The notes under the pieces: model-generated
What the model was told of the DNA's origin: nothing
Databases searched by the model: none
What the model saw: only the letters and a program-made list of their open reading frames with translations
Shown here: positions 11,710 to 24,487 of the stretch, one piece after another
How the letters are laid out: each line of letters begins with the position of its first letter
Numbering within the stretch: the stretch's first letter is position 1
Position numbers and translations under genes: made by a program
Source of the DNA: Amphibalanus amphitrite
Taxonomy: Eukaryota > Arthropoda > Thecostraca > Balanomorpha > Balanidae
Reading direction: 5' to 3'
Length of the DNA: 64,000 nt
NCBI RefSeq assembly: GCF_019059575.1
Contig: NW_024881844.1
Location: forward strand, 496,001 to 560,000

Positions 11710-12170
11710 AGAGCTGCCCAGCTCTGGTCTGGGGGAGTGGACCCGCGCCAGCCCTCGTCGAGGGGGAAACGGAGCAGTTACAACTCCGATTGAAATGCTC
11801 AGCTCTGGGGGAGCTCTGACGGAGCTGCCCCAGCTCCTGCCAGATCGGGTGAGAAGAACTGCCCGAACTCCGTTCAGAGTGAGAAGCTCTGGCCCAGCTC
11901 TGGTCGCGGTTGGAGGAGATGCCTCGGCTCTGGTCAGGGTGACAGCTCCGGTCAGGCCGTGTGAGAAGAGCTTCTCTAGCTACGGCCAGGGTGAGAGAGG
12001 CTACCCCAAGCTCCGGTCAGGCCGGGTGAGATGGAGCTGCCCCAACTCTGATCGAGGTGAGCAGAAGCTTCCCTAGCTCCGGTCAGGGTGAGAGGAGTTT
12101 TCCCAGCTCTGGTCAGGGTGAGAGGAGCTGTCCCAGCTCCGGTCAGGGTGAGAGGAGCTCCCCAGCTCTG
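11710..12170. repeat. AGCTCYGGTCAGGGTGAGAG minisatellite, about 30-bp unit
   Basis: Units centred on AGCTCCGGTCAGGGTGAGAG repeat at about 30-bp spacing. They are most regular at 12070-12165 and increasingly diverged toward 11710. AGCT at the unit start gives many short palindromes. No protein is implied. Confidence 0.85.
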
Positions 12171-13332
12171 GTCGCCATATCTGCTCGCGGCGGGCTGGGC
12201 ATTGATCGGCCCCCCGTCCGCCTTCTCCCCGGTGGCCGGCGGGCGGGGGCGTGGTCTGCAACAATGCAGGGCGGTCCGACGGCGGCCATTGGTCGAGCCG
12301 GTAAGATGGCCGTCCCGTCCCCGGTGGACGGCCGACTAATTCGGTCAGGTCCCGGCGGTCTGCGGCGGCTGGCCGGCTCCGGCGAGCACCATTGCTCAGC
12401 TGCCGGCCGCCGGTCGCCGCCCAGCAGCAATAACAGAGCTGCAGCGCAGCAGAGACCGGCACTGCAGAGCGGCAGAGCCGGCACCGACCCGGGCATCTGC
12501 AATGCGGCACCGGGCGTGGCGGCACGGGCTCCTGGGCAATGCATCGGGACAGAAAGGCCGGCTGCAGTTAGTGACCAAACAGGAACTGGTGGTTTTAGAA
12601 CTGTATAGAATCAGGGATCTACATAGTACCTAACTGTTGGATCTTTGAGCCTGGCGCGCTTGGCCAGCAATTGTCCGAAAACGGACGACAATTGATGTGA
12701 TATGTGGGAGATGCATGTTTCTGGGTCTAGCGACGGCTGATGGAACTTAGGTTGAGATAGTTTACATACTTTGTATTGAACGCATCCCAGTGTCAATCTT
12801 TCTTCCATGCCGCATTAGGTATTCAAGGAACATGTGTAATACAGGCAATTGTCTGGAACGTTTCAAACGAATATCTTGATTGGTAAGCAAATAATTTCAT
12901 GCCATGGTGGCTGGTTACTCTGTTCAGACGTATGCTTATGTGCTCATCGCCTAGGTATGCGTGTTTCTGCGCAGTATCAATTTATGATGAACCTAGCAAA
13001 AGTGAGCTCAAACACACGGGCTGCACGTTTAAGTCGAAGTCCTTGTGCCCCGATGCGAATGAATGAAATGTGTTAGGGTTCAGGCTTTTTCTTAACACGA
13101 ATACTCTCGAAGCGCATGTCGATCCTAAATATAACTGAAATGGGTGAGCCGCTCTTTCACACGGGAAGCATGGCGACTATCTGTTGAGAGTTATAGTGAC
13201 CATGTGACGTGTGTGACGTGAATGTTATTCAGTAAATGTTTAGCGTTGAGCACATATATGCTCTGACAGAAACTTACTTGGGAATAGCTGAGTTCATACA
13301 CAAAAATAACGGCAAAGGATCCAGCGATGCTT
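12171..13332. other. GC-rich island followed by unannotated DNA
   Basis: Bases 12170-12560 are CpG-rich with overlapping frames on both strands and no recognisable domain. The remainder (12560-13330) has ordinary composition and no gene or repeat that I can support. Confidence 0.35.
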
Positions 13333-14270
13333 CTAACCCGCGTCCCGTTGAGGTCTGCCGAGCAACGCGCCCTGATGGGGGGGGGGGGGCATTTTGGCCC
13401 CCCTAAGATCTCGAGAACCACACAACATAGCGACAAGCAGCAAACGGTGCTGGATAACCCCAACGGGGAACTACCTTGCAACCCAATTTCATTGACCTCA
13501 GTCTAAGCGATGACGTCACAGGTCAGGCCAAATGTCGAATATTCACCCTTTACAGGCATTTCAAGAAATATGTAGTAAAATCGAGTAAAAAGGCATATTA
13601 TTAAAAATCACCGATATGGAATTGTCCATCAAACACATATTTTGCTATCTGAGGTCAATACAACCAGGTCAGGTCACAGAGGTCACCATACGAAGTGTCG
13701 TGTGATGCATGTTTTATGGTCCATTTTACATGACAAATGCGATTATGTGGGTCAGGCAGCCTTAAGGGCCAGTTTAGGTTATGTTCTGGTGAAGGTCAAG
13801 TCAAGGTCAGGTCAAATTAGGTCAAAATTAAAACTTGATATTTTGCATAAAATGGGTCTCGATTCGATGCAGCTCGTCAGGGGAAGTCTAATGGTGGTCT
13901 TTGTTTTGCGCCACGTTGTCTAGAATTGCTGAAAATTGAGTTCAACAATTTTACGTCATCAATTTTGAACAGTGTTTTTCGCTATAACTTGGCCAAGAAG
14001 GAGATATCGGTCTAAAATGTGGTATGTAGATAGAAGAACGTAGGAAGTATCATATATTCATTTTTTATTCAAAAAACTTTTCGGATTTCTGGCTATTTCA
14101 GAAAAAATTGGGGGGAGGGGGCAAAATCATAAAATTTTGGAAATCCGAGATAGCAGGTTTATGGCACCATTTTTTTTTTATACACGACCACATAAAGAAC
14201 TTTGAGATTGCTTAACTTTTGTGAGCGTTTCAAGATTTCATGTTTCTGCTCATTTTTGCTCGAACATGAC
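13333..14270. mobile_element. poly-G hairpin / AGGTCA element, copy B
   Basis: The left end carries CTAACCCGCG followed by a G run (13377-13389) facing a CCCCCC run near 13400. Inside are clustered AGGTCA hexamers and their reverse complements, including a run of direct repeats at 13795-13830 and a TGACGTCA at 13510. A second G-rich block at 14110-14125 may be the decayed right hairpin. The right terminus is not clear. The terminus type and interior match copies A and C. Confidence 0.45.
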
Positions 14271-17200
14271 CTCAATAACACCACGGCCCAGGACGTTTTT
14301 GAAAATAGGCAAAACTGTGCAAGTCTGGTGTTTTAATGGAAAATGGAGAAAGAATGGTGTTATTTTCGTAGAGCAGTGTGTGAGATAGTGTTGGTTCATA
14401 GCACGCAGTATGACACCGAACTGTGACATGAACGACGACTGCTGTATTTGACACCCACTGACAGAGACGGCACGTCCCATCAACAGCTAATGATAAACAT
14501 GTCACCGTTTCGGTACCGCGCACGTCACGCCGCTCACCTCTCTAATCAGCTCTGTCATGAACAGTTTACAAACGACACAAAACGTGCTGCATGAGTCAGC
14601 GTAATGGGAACCAGAATCGGACTCTGGTGTTGCGAGGTGAGAGGTCCCACAGTGAGCACGAGCAGTTCCAAACGACCTGCCGGCCGGCCGACAGACCGCC
14701 TGATAGTGGTGACGAGCGGCAGGCCGCGGCTGAGTCAGATAGATGGGTCCAGTCTCAAACTGAAACTCGTAGCATTGCATCAGGCCTGCTTACAGCTGTG
14801 TCGGCTGGTCAGTGAACATCTGGCCATCGGAGGAAAACTGCTGACATGGCCACCGCGGTGGGCTTCTGATAGTGGCACCGGGAGCCCTTGGCTGCCGCCG
14901 ATGAGGTCGCCAACGCCAATGGTGGAAAGAGGACTCACGTCTGACGAAGGCGGACAGCTGGTAGGGCAGGACCGTGAAACTACTGCTGCCACCGGCGGAG
15001 GCTGCATGGTAGTGATGAGAAACATTTACCCAGAGTCTATACAGCCACTCTTGCAGTCTCGACGGAGTCTACACCCACTTGGCCCAGTCTCGACGGAGAC
15101 TCCGGTAAACCGCGGGCCGGCCTGCCGCTCGTTTTGTTATCTTTGAGGGATTCAGCGACTGTGGTTTATCCGACTGAATAAACGAATCACTCAACGCCGG
15201 CAGAGTCAGAGAGCCATTGGCTAGCGCCTCATGATCTCTGACGAAATCTAGTTAACACGGTCATACCGTTAATTCCTTCAATGACTGCCTAAAAAGGCTT
15301 CTGGGCTTATGTGCACATTGGAGCAATTTATGTCATTTAATTATCAACCTTGGCACGCATGCCCTTTTCAATAGATAATGGAAGACAATATCATATCAAT
15401 TCTCATGGCTAGCTTTCATTAGTCCACACTAGACAGCCCGAAGCACGTTTACAACGCAAGTGCTCGGTACCTTTCGCGAATTCATTCGGACAAGTTCAGT
15501 AAGAGCAGCTCAGCAACTAAGATAAACTTCGCCCCATCGCGCCGTCGTATCGCTGTCAGCTAAGATCGGCGACGTATCACTCGCCGGCGCTCGGAGGGGA
15601 CAGGCCCGTACGACCGACCGCCCCGCGCGGCGTGCGCACCATGCGACAGCTCATTTTTTATTCATGCATTAATGACTTTATTTGTCTGTAGGCTGGGTGG
15701 CGTCGAATGTGAGCCGACATTTTTGATTAGCGCGTCTGCCTGCCAATTTGGTCAGGTCTCCGGAGAGCTGGACGACGGCTCCGATTACCAATGGCAGCAG
15801 ACATCAAACTACAAATTAGGCTGGTGCGGCGCGCAGCGCGGCCGGGCCAGCAGTCAGATCAGATCAGCGGCCCGACGGCGGACGATCGGCGCTATCCGCG
15901 CCGGCATTCGATATACCGCCGTAGAGGAGCAGATCCGATCCGACACGGCCCGGCCAGCCGCGCGCGGCCAATTGCCGGCCCGTTTTTCGCCGGCCTCCCG
16001 GGACTCTGCCGACAACAGCCGTAATGCCTCATTTCTTACAGCGAGCAAACTTATTGGGAGCCCGCACCGGTATTGATGAAAAGTAATAGGACAAGAGGAA
16101 AGAGAAATAAAAAGAGAGATAAAAAGTGTTTAAGGGATTGGGAGAAAGAGAACTAAAGAGAAAGCCAGAGACAGCCGAAAATTATCATTTGTATTATTTT
16201 GGTGAGCTTGAAATTGCTGAGTCTGCTTTTCTTGGCATTTAAGACACAAAAGCTCATTTTGTATAATGAAACACCTAAAATAAAATGAAGTATCGTTGTT
16301 ACAATCAATTGCTAATAAATCACTGCTCGAATTGTTTCTTCTATCCGTATATTGTTGCAACTGTACTCAAAGGTATTGGGATTTGACGGTATCTTAGCTG
16401 CTCATTCAAGCAATATAAATTGCAACAATCAATGCATCGCCCAGTTGAAGGAGCGGTCCCGAGTCACACATTGCTATGCACTCGTCGTTCACCTGTCTGC
16501 CGGTGGCCGATGGCCTGTGCCTTTTGTTCGCCGCCGGTCGGGCGGTCGTTCCGCTCGGGCCGTGTCCCTCCCCTCAGCTCGAGTCCAGCTCTGTCCCGCG
16601 GGCGACTCTGCAGTTCCACAGACTGAACTCTGAGCTGACGCCCACCAGTCGCCTGGGGACGGAATAATGTGCTTGTTTTCTCCCCGGTTATCGCGACGTC
16701 GCCGGTGGAACTGACTTCTTGTCCCCATAATTGGCCCGTATTTTTGTCCCCGACTAAGATATTCATGAAACGCGACGCCCTCTGGTGTCCAATTTGGTAT
16801 TTTAATTTTTCAACCTTGCCGAGAGTGGAGGGAGTTATGAGAGGCCGGGTGCGCTGGGACCGGCTTAAATCAGGGCCGCGCTGCCTTTACGAGCCGGGCC
16901 GATTGCTAGTTATGTTCCCAGCAGGATATGAAATTATTTAATATTCTGTGCTTACGGCCAGATAGAGCTGTGCCCGTCCGAGCATGATTTAGGAGTGGCC
17001 GAGGTGGCAGCCGGCGCCGGAGCCGGAATGGCCCCGCCAGGACCGCGAAATGCACCAGTTAGCGACGGATGGAGCGGCAAAAACAGCTGCACACCGCTCC
17101 CAAACGCCGCAACTTGGACGGCAGTAAAACGACACCGTATCTGGACCAAAATATGTAGTCAGACACTCTGGAATAAAAGGAAAACATTGATTGCGGGAAA

Positions 17201-18454
17201 TCATGCCATTGCTCATGCTATCTAAAAGCAAAAAACCAGCCAAGGCACAAAACAGCCCATTGGATGTAGAGCCTCGGTACCAGCCCTTTCTAAGCTCACT
17301 TGGGATGATCCAAGTCAGCAATCGTCTCACAGTCTCGCTGTGTGGTCGTAGAAAGGCAGCAATTGATCGAAGGCGAAAATATTCCTATACAAAACGATTG
17401 ATTTAGCAAATATGTGCACTATTTTTGGAAACTTTTTAGGGGCAATGGACTCAAATTACGCATTTTCTCACCATTATTTCAATACATTACTACTCGAAAA
17501 TAAAATGCACTTTTATTGACCGTTGAATAGAGATATCGCACACAGAAAGACATGTGACCGACAGAAAAGTATATATGAAATGTGAATTGAAAGCTCCAAT
17601 CGCATAGTTATTGAATTATGCATTTAGCTACGTAAGTTAAGCTATTTCAAGCTATGCTGTGGGGCAGTACAACGTATATAGCGTTTCAAAATCGGGGCCT
17701 CGGATTTTTGCAATATGAGGGAGTGAATTCTTTTCTCGGAGTTTCTCCTGGTTTCCTCAGCTGCCAGAGCGGCCATCCATTTCGGTCTTATAAAGAATTC
17801 CGTGTGGCACCCGCTCGGTGTCCCCCGTCGCCGGGCCTTATAACTGCAGCCGAGATTGAGTCGCGCGCGCCCGACCTGCCACCGTGACTTATAATTGAGA
17901 GCGGAATTGTCAGCCGTCGCCCCGTCCCAGGACCCCACTGCGCAGCCCAGCGACCCTCAGTGGCCTCAGAGAACCAAGGTACACACAGACACATGCCTTC
18001 TGTTAGAGCGTCCCTGGAGCAGACCGGCGGTCTGTTTTTAAAGCAGAAAGAGGCTGAGACAAATGCAAACCATTGTCAAAATGGCGTGACGTTTGTATTA
18101 AGAAAATATCAAATCGCAGCACGTCATATTCCTGAATTATTTTCTGCGCATGGTGGCTTTATGTACAAAAGTAGGGCTAGATAAACCCGACCATGCTATC
18201 ATCAATTTGATAGCAATAAAGACTGTGATGGCAAAATAAACAAGTTTGATATCAAATCAGGTTCTACTGTTGCTCAAAGTGTGTTTGTGTTTACATACAT
18301 TTCAATCGCTCATCATTTTCCGATGTTTATCTCACGCTTCAAATGGCTCTTTTTTGTCCACTCCTTATCACTCGACCTCATATGCTGCTAGCGCGCGAGC
18401 GGTTAGAATTAGATTAACCCTCTCTGTCATCGACCATTTACCTAACTCTCCCTC
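14271..18454. other. non-coding interval with several GC-rich islands
   Basis: No gene is supported. Islands at about 14600-15130, 15570-16020, 16480-16960 and 17770-17990 alternate with AT-rich DNA. They contain homeodomain-like cores (TTTATTC, GCATTAATGAC, TTATAATT). Short frames overlap on both strands. These blocks could be regulatory DNA of the downstream gene, but only the composition supports that. Confidence 0.3.
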
Positions 18455-18492
18455 TGAGATTACCGTGGAGATGCATCTCCACGGTAATCTCA
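18455..18492. repeat. perfect 38-bp palindrome
   Basis: The 19-base half TGAGATTACCGTGGAGATG is followed immediately by its exact reverse complement, with ATGCAT-type symmetry at the centre. TCTAGATCTAGATC lies just downstream. It may be a relic of paired transposon ends or a hairpin structure. No flanking duplication is obvious. Confidence 0.9.
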
Positions 18493-19720
18493 TGTCTAGA
18501 TCTAGATCGTGATAATTCTGCTCTCTCATGTGGTCATCAAGTTGAAGCGTGGCCTAGATAGGTGCAACACAAATATTTTTTTTTCTTCTGAGCCCAGTGG
18601 AACTGGATGGAACCATTGAATGTTTTAAATGAATTAGCAATGCGATTAATGAATGCTCGTCACTATCGAGATGATTTTTTTTAAATGTATTCTTTATTTC
18701 TACCGCCATGGTATTATGAGCTGTATTATAGACGTCGGGCTTGCCAAAGAAGGTAATCACATTTCGAATAAGTTTTCCATTTGGTCTCGCACGAGGATCA
18801 CCCAAATATGTACACATGAGACCAGTGAGCTCTTCTTGGTTATAGTAGTTGCGGCAAAGTAGGTAGCAAATGCTCCGTAGGTATCAGTGATGGGAGATAT
18901 CGATATAGTAATTTGACTTTATATTATAAAAAAGGCCAATTGCATCCTGAATAATCGATTTATTTTCCAGTGGTCGATGATTTGGATGAGCATTCGCTTC
19001 AAAGTAAATGTGTTTTCTTTAGCGGGATGGGGGCAGCTAGGTTGGGTGTACCATGCACTGGACTGGGTAGGTATGCCACTGTGCCGCGGGGAGCTGCTTT
19101 GCAGTTCACTGCGGTGCCGGGTGCTGGACAGGGCGGGGTGTGCCACTGGGCTAGGTGTGCTGCAGAGATAGGTGTTGCTGGACCCTCCCACAGAGGTATC
19201 TGCAGCTCTGTTAGAGAGGCGGCCCCTGGCTGCGCGGCCCGATTAAACTCGGTCCCAACTTTAATCGGTGCATTAGCCGGCGGTGCCGTGCCCTGGGACG
19301 GCGCCGGTCCCGAGAGCTACGCACGCCCGTGTCACCGGCACGCCAATGCATAGCTAAGGAGGCCATTGAATAACAAACGCCGCCATTAGCGTTTGTGGCG
19401 TGCGGAAGACAATAGTGCGGCTGGGCGAGTGGCTCCGGCCGGGAATTGAGCTCCGCTGTTCCGCTGCTGACACGCAGCTGGAGAAAACATACCCGGGCAA
19501 CTCTGTCAAGGCAGACAGCACCTGCATTAGCAAGGACGCAACCCTTGTCAGCGCGGACAAGGACAGTACCTCTGTCAGCGCGGACACGGAGTCGGACACA
19601 CATTCATCCGCTATCATTGGAACTATGAACATATTGAATGGAAGTCGAAAGTGCTGGTATGAAGACTAGGTACTGAATCTAACTAATGAAGACGCAAACT
19701 AGTTATTCACGTTATTACCC
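18493..19720. other. intergenic stretch with a GC-rich island
   Basis: No gene is supported. Bases 19080-19460 are GC-rich and include TTTAATCGGTGCATTAG and GCCATTGAATAACAAA. Small tandem variants of GTCAGCGCGGACA occur near 19545-19590. Confidence 0.3.
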
Positions 19721-20060
19721 ACACTGAGAAAACAGTGTCCCGATTTTCGGGCTCAGAGACCAGTTTTCGGGCTAATGTACCATATTCAAAACAGACAGCA
19801 CATTTCGAGAATACTTTCTGAGCTAGCGCCACATGGGCTCATACGATCCCTTAAATCGGTATCATTGATCGCAGAAACAGAGCTCAGTCAGTACCCATTA
19901 TCGGTGTCAAGCTCTAAAACTAGTCTCACTATGATACCAGTTTTCAGCCTGATCCCCATTTTCGAGCTCACCTGATTCCAGTTTGAGGGCTCAAATTGTG
20001 TGGTGAAGCCAATATTAGGGCTCACGTCATCGCTTTTCGGGGCTTTGGTAAAAGCTGGAT
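19721..20060. mobile_element. MITE-like fragment with CACTGAGAAAACA end
   Basis: The start ACACTGAGAAAACAGTGT followed by repeated TTTTCGGGCT and GGGCTCA motifs is related to the element at 24488-24720, which has a similar end and repeated GAGCCCGAAAA. Only one end is visible here, so this is a partial copy. The superfamily is unknown. Confidence 0.45.
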
Positions 20061-20762
20061 TGCGTCAGCTGGCTGGCCAGCTGGCGACGCACGAAAGGTA
20101 TTTAATTTTAGATATACCTAAGCGCGGTAGTAGGATGGACATAAATATTTCAAATGGCTTTAAATGAAAAATTGATTGGTAAATATTCATTCTTTTATAT
20201 CTAGCATTGATATGTAAGAAGCTCTGCTAGCGCCACCATACGGCGCCAGCTGGCAAAAAATCCAGTTAATACCAGAGCCCGCTTTTCGTCCGATGCAGCC
20301 CCTCCTCCCCCGTGTCCAGCAGCTGCGAATAAGACGAAGCCGCGGACAAACTTTTTTTTTTGCTCGGCCAGCCTAGCGCCAGTCTCGAGCGGTGGGACAG
20401 TTAACCGGCAATTTTGGCCGGGATGTAAAAGTTACGTTAAACCGGTTTATGTTAACCCGGGAGCAAATAACAACGTGGGAGCCTATCTTAGGTGTGGCAA
20501 AGCTAACGGATTACTTACTTGTTGCCGAGGTGCCCAAAGAAGGTACTGGAACCGAAAACACAACATTGGTTCATGTATTTATTAACATTCATACACACAG
20601 TCATACTTGTGCAAGGTGTCAGTGTTCGGTTGTGGGGTGTAATAGCCAGGGAAAAAGTTCTATGAACTGAAAAACCCGGCGCCTATTACTTCGCAACATG
20701 GTTGTGTATTCAACATGAACTGCAAGGAGTGCAGACGACATTGCCTGTGCTAACTTAACGTC
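20061..20762. other. unannotated DNA
   Basis: Nothing convincing. The inverted motifs GCGTCAGCTGGCTGG and CGCCAGCTGGC (20060-20250) may be the ends of a decayed short element. Confidence 0.3.
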
Positions 20763-21830
20763 TCACGGGCAGCGCCGCGCTCTGACACCTTGGTCCCAGA
20801 AGCGGCGGCGTTTCTGACCGCAAATCGCCGGAGAGCCGGTCGACGCCGTTGAGGGGACTGAGCAGGCCGCTGCCAGCTCCACCTTCACGTCCGCGCGGCG
20901 CAGCTCGGTGTGCGGCGGCGGCTCATCGCGCGGGCCGCACCCGTCCGTCCGCTGCACGAGCCGCTTTTCGATCCGACAGCGCAACACCGGCACGCCATTG
21001 TGCTGGCTGAGCGGCGGCAGCGGCACGTAGGCAACAAAACAGTAGAAATCGATGGGCCTGGATCGGCGTTGCCAGCAACGCCGGCAGCGGCGCGGCGGGA
21101 GGCGCCAGTGCCGCCGTCGGGGACGTGTGCCCTTCGCTGCGCTCATTCGAGTTGGCCGGCCGGCCGCGCGGCGTAGTCCTTTTGACACGGTGCGAGAAGA
21201 GCCGGATGAAGGTGGACTTTTTATTGGCGTTGCTGGTGCTCACGCCGCCGGCGTCCAGTTTGGGCGGCAAGTCCGAGTACCGGGAGTCGGACAAGTCCCG
21301 CGCGAACGCCGCCAGCCGGTCGTCGTCACTGCTGGCGGCGGCCCGCCGACGGCGCTGCCTCAGAATCGGACGAGTCGGTGGTACTGAGCACCTCGCGGGA
21401 CGGGTAGCTGGGAGTGGGCCGGCCGCGGCCCCTGCCAGGCCGCGCCACCTTCACCGGCGCAGCCGCCTTCAAACTGCCCTTGCTGGGCGGCGGGTTGGTC
21501 GGCGGAGGCGGCAGCGGTGCCTCGACGTCAGTCCGAGTCGCTGTCACTGGGCGGCCGCCGCGGAGACGGCTTCTGTTTGACCCGCAGCCGGCCTGGGCCG
21601 GCTCGGCGCCCTCGGCCGGCGGCGCGCGCCGTTTCGAGCGTTTCACCTTTTCACTGTTACTCTCGCCTGGTCCTCAGCGTCGAGCGGCTCGGCGCTGTTC
21701 GGTTTCATGTGGCCCATGCTGCTGGGAAACTCGGGTGGGGACAGCTTTCTGACTGGAGTGCCGTCGAAGATGGAGGAGACGGGGGTGCTCGCAGAGTCCT
21801 TGCCCAATGCCCATGATAGAGCCGAGGCTC
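20763..21830 (-). pseudogene. decayed coding fragment, possibly AF4/FMR2 (lilliputian)-like
   Basis: On the minus strand protein-like text moves through several frames: SSIFDGTPVRKLSPPEF, then KQKPSPRRPPSDSDSD, a proline stretch with GRGRGRP (AT-hook-like) and STTDSSDSEAAPS, then SSDDDRLAAFARDL and DLPPKLDAGG, then NGVPVLRCRIEKRLVQR. Ser/Asp runs followed by a VLRCRIEKRLVQR-like strand recall the AF4/FMR2 family, where a similar LLVKIELNLLTRI segment occurs. The match is from memory and weak. Repeated frame changes without splice sites point to a pseudogene or retrocopy; a live gene with small introns is less likely. It abuts a LINE remnant. Confidence 0.3.
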
Positions 21831-21839
21831 CACTGGACG

Positions 21840-22620
21840 CCCAGCTTAATCGGGCTATCGCCGCCCTCCTTCTATGGTGGATTCTTCGGCCCCCTACAGC
21901 CACTAGGGCCATCATATACTCCCAGATGGCGGCACCTAGGGGATGAGGGGGGGGGGGTGTCTGGGCCACTTGTCCACCTCGTGGCGTCGCCAGCGACGCC
22001 TGCGAGTCGGAGCAAATGATTATGGGGTCTTCCTCGAAGGACGGGTGCTTCAGGAGATGTTGCTTTGCCGTTTTGGGCGCCACCATCTCAGATCGGTAAA
22101 TGGAGCAAATCCTCCCCGCCGCCTCCCGCAGTACCAATGTTGTACTGTCTGGGTGCTCGGTGAGGACCCCAGCGCCGCCTTCCTATTACTCCCCCGGTCG
22201 CAGACCCGTCGACCCAGGCCCACGTCGCACGCTGGGGGAGCGCTCCCAGTCACGCCTCCGCAGCACTCCTCCTCGCTGTCGCGGACGCCCCGATCGGCAG
22301 CAGGTCCAGGTGGACCGTGACGCCGTCTGTTGGCGTCTACGGGGGCAGTCTCGTGGATAAGCGCGCCTCGGCGGGCAGCGCCACTCCAGTGGTCCCACAC
22401 CGCTCCCCCGCGCTCTCTCCAGCCGGTCACTGACTTCAGTCACGGTTGGGGGGGGGCTTCCGCCACGACGCGGCGGGTCCTCCGACGGGAGGGAGAGCGC
22501 CTTCGCCAGTAGGCGCGATGCCAGCGCATCCCTCCTCATCTCTCCATCGGCACGACGCCCGCCTCGGCCCTCACGGCGAGTCTCGGAGCATGGAAATCGG
22601 GCAGCCAGTGATGACTCATG
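21840..22620 (-). mobile_element. LINE remnant: RT thumb region and RNase H
   Basis: The minus strand reads APRLAVRAEAGVVPMER, then after a one-base frame change MRRDALASRLLAKALSLPSEDP. This is like the region after the RT palm in RNase H-bearing non-LTR elements. Further on come YRSEMVA and IICSDSQASLA (about 22010), which hold the RNase H glutamate and aspartate, then AAIWEYMMALVAVGGRRIH. The order and motifs fit the I/R1/LOA type of LINE. Several frame changes show that it is dead. The 3' end is lost near 21840, where the neighbouring decayed fragment begins. Confidence 0.6.
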
Positions 22621-23194
22621 CCACCATCAGCATCTCCGCCTCCAGGACGCCAAGATGTGTGGCCGCAGCCGCAGGCAGCCACGCCGACCCCGCTGCCCGC
22701 ATGCCCAAGTAGTCTCGAATCGCTGACACCTCTCCTGAAACAAGAGTGGTGTCGTAAACTTAAACCCCTTGCTGGAGCCCGCCAGCCGCGACAACACCGC
22801 CACACCAATTTTTGTGACCCCGGAACTTCCGTCCCGAGCCTTATTTCACGGCACGATGCTACAGTGCGCTACACGTATTGTGGTATTCAGCTTCCATGGA
22901 AACATCAACTAATTTGGACGCTCAAACATGGGAGTCAGGAGTGGTTAAGGCCCAGAGCGTTCTGTCTGGTTTATAAAACCTTGGCCAGCAGATGTAAACG
23001 TGCTTTTTGTATAAGTGGCTTAATTTTGACGCAAAAGGGCACTAACCTTCGGCGCAAATAATGCAGAAATTTCAGCGCAAATTGCCAAATAGCTTGCGCC
23101 GAACTTCGGCGCATGACGGCTTCACGGGCGTCCGGCGTACCATATGGATGTTTTCCAGTTTGGGCTGCAGGTTTTAGCTCTAGGTTTTAGACTG
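22621..23194. other. unannotated DNA
   Basis: No gene or repeat is supported. Near 23020-23110 there is a diffuse inverted theme of GGCGCAA and TTGCGCC. Confidence 0.3.
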
Positions 23195-23335
23195 TAGGTT
23201 TTGGGTTGGGTTGGGCTGGGCTGGGCTGGGCTGGGCTGGGCTGGGCTGGGTTGGGCTGGGCTGGGCTGGTTGGGGTGGTTGGGTTGGGTTGGATTAGGTT
23301 AGGTAAGTTTAGGTTAGTTTAGTTTAGGATAGATA
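23195..23335. repeat. (GGGCT)n grading into TTAGG-like repeats
   Basis: A pure-looking GGGCT pentamer run (about 23200-23270) passes through GGGTT and GGTTGGGTTGG into GATTAGGTTAGG and TTTAGGTTAG. TTAGG is the ancestral arthropod telomere repeat, but only two or three degenerate copies are present, so this is a G-rich simple repeat with telomere-like edges. Confidence 0.8.
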
Positions 23336-24487
23336 TGAATACCTATTTTTTGTAAGTTGAATTATTTTTTTCATTTTGTAGCATCATATGCCTTCCATCT
23401 TTGAACTGCCATATTCAAGCACCAGAATAAGTATGGACTTGAACCTTTTCCAGTCTGGATGCCTGTATGGAAGTTGTGCAAAATCATGCAGTTGAAGGTA
23501 TTGTAACCACAAATAAGAGCTCATGACTCAAGTCTCAACTTGTCCATAATTGGTTATCTTGATGTATACTTGTAGACCCTTCCTCTTACTTGGCACACAG
23601 GCATGGTGTCACAGTGTTCTAAAATTGGATTTCAATTGGGTGTCCCAATAAAAAAAATCTGAAGACAAAATGAGATAGATTTAGTCTTTCCGCAAAACTG
23701 CATAATGCCATTTTTACCTCAGATTTTGTCAGAACCTTCACAGGATCTGAAATGAAATGATGTAGAGTAGATGCATCAACTGTCAAGTCATGCGTAACCT
23801 GGCAGCTGGCTGTTGAATCAAACTTTTGACATATTTTTTTTAGCAAAGATGAAATAAAGCCACTTGTCATATTTTTAGGATGAAAACATTTTCCCCATCA
23901 TGTGTGGTTATTCACCTAAAATTCCGAAACATGGAACACTGTCATACCAGCATTCCATCATGTCAACCAGCATTCCGCAGCATGTTAGCAGAAGCAGCAG
24001 CATGTTATAAGTATATGAAAGATCCAAATAGGTTGTAGGTTGGTAGGTATTGGTACTAAGTTTAACTTAATAGGTTAGTAGGCAAGGTTAGGATTAATTT
24101 TAGTTGAGCATCAAGATAACCATTACGAACAAGTAACAAAATCCTTACCTACCCTTGAAAGCATTGCTTCAATCACATCATCACGAAGAACCAGACAAAA
24201 TTTTTGCACATTCTTACACTATTTGACATCCTGAATCCAGATATGATGCTTTCATGTGGCGCAAATACAAGAAAAACGAATAATCAAACCCGTGTGTATT
24301 CGTATCAACGGCGCCACAATTGTAGATCAGACCTTTTCTGAACAAATGCCACCACAATTTTAATTGATAAGGGATTAAAATGGCATGAGCATCAACATCT
24401 TGATTTTTTCTAAAAGATAGCGATAACTGATAACTAATAACTTACCATTCATTTTGAAATCACGGCGGTAGGTACACCAACACATGG
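23336..24487. other. AT-rich intergenic DNA
   Basis: Nothing is supported beyond short frames and a small direct repeat of CCAGCATTCC near 23945-23980. Confidence 0.35.

Noticed and set aside
20923-21580. Plus-strand GC-rich frames of 88-151 codons
   Set aside because: The minus strand carries the more protein-like text; the plus-strand frames are shadows.
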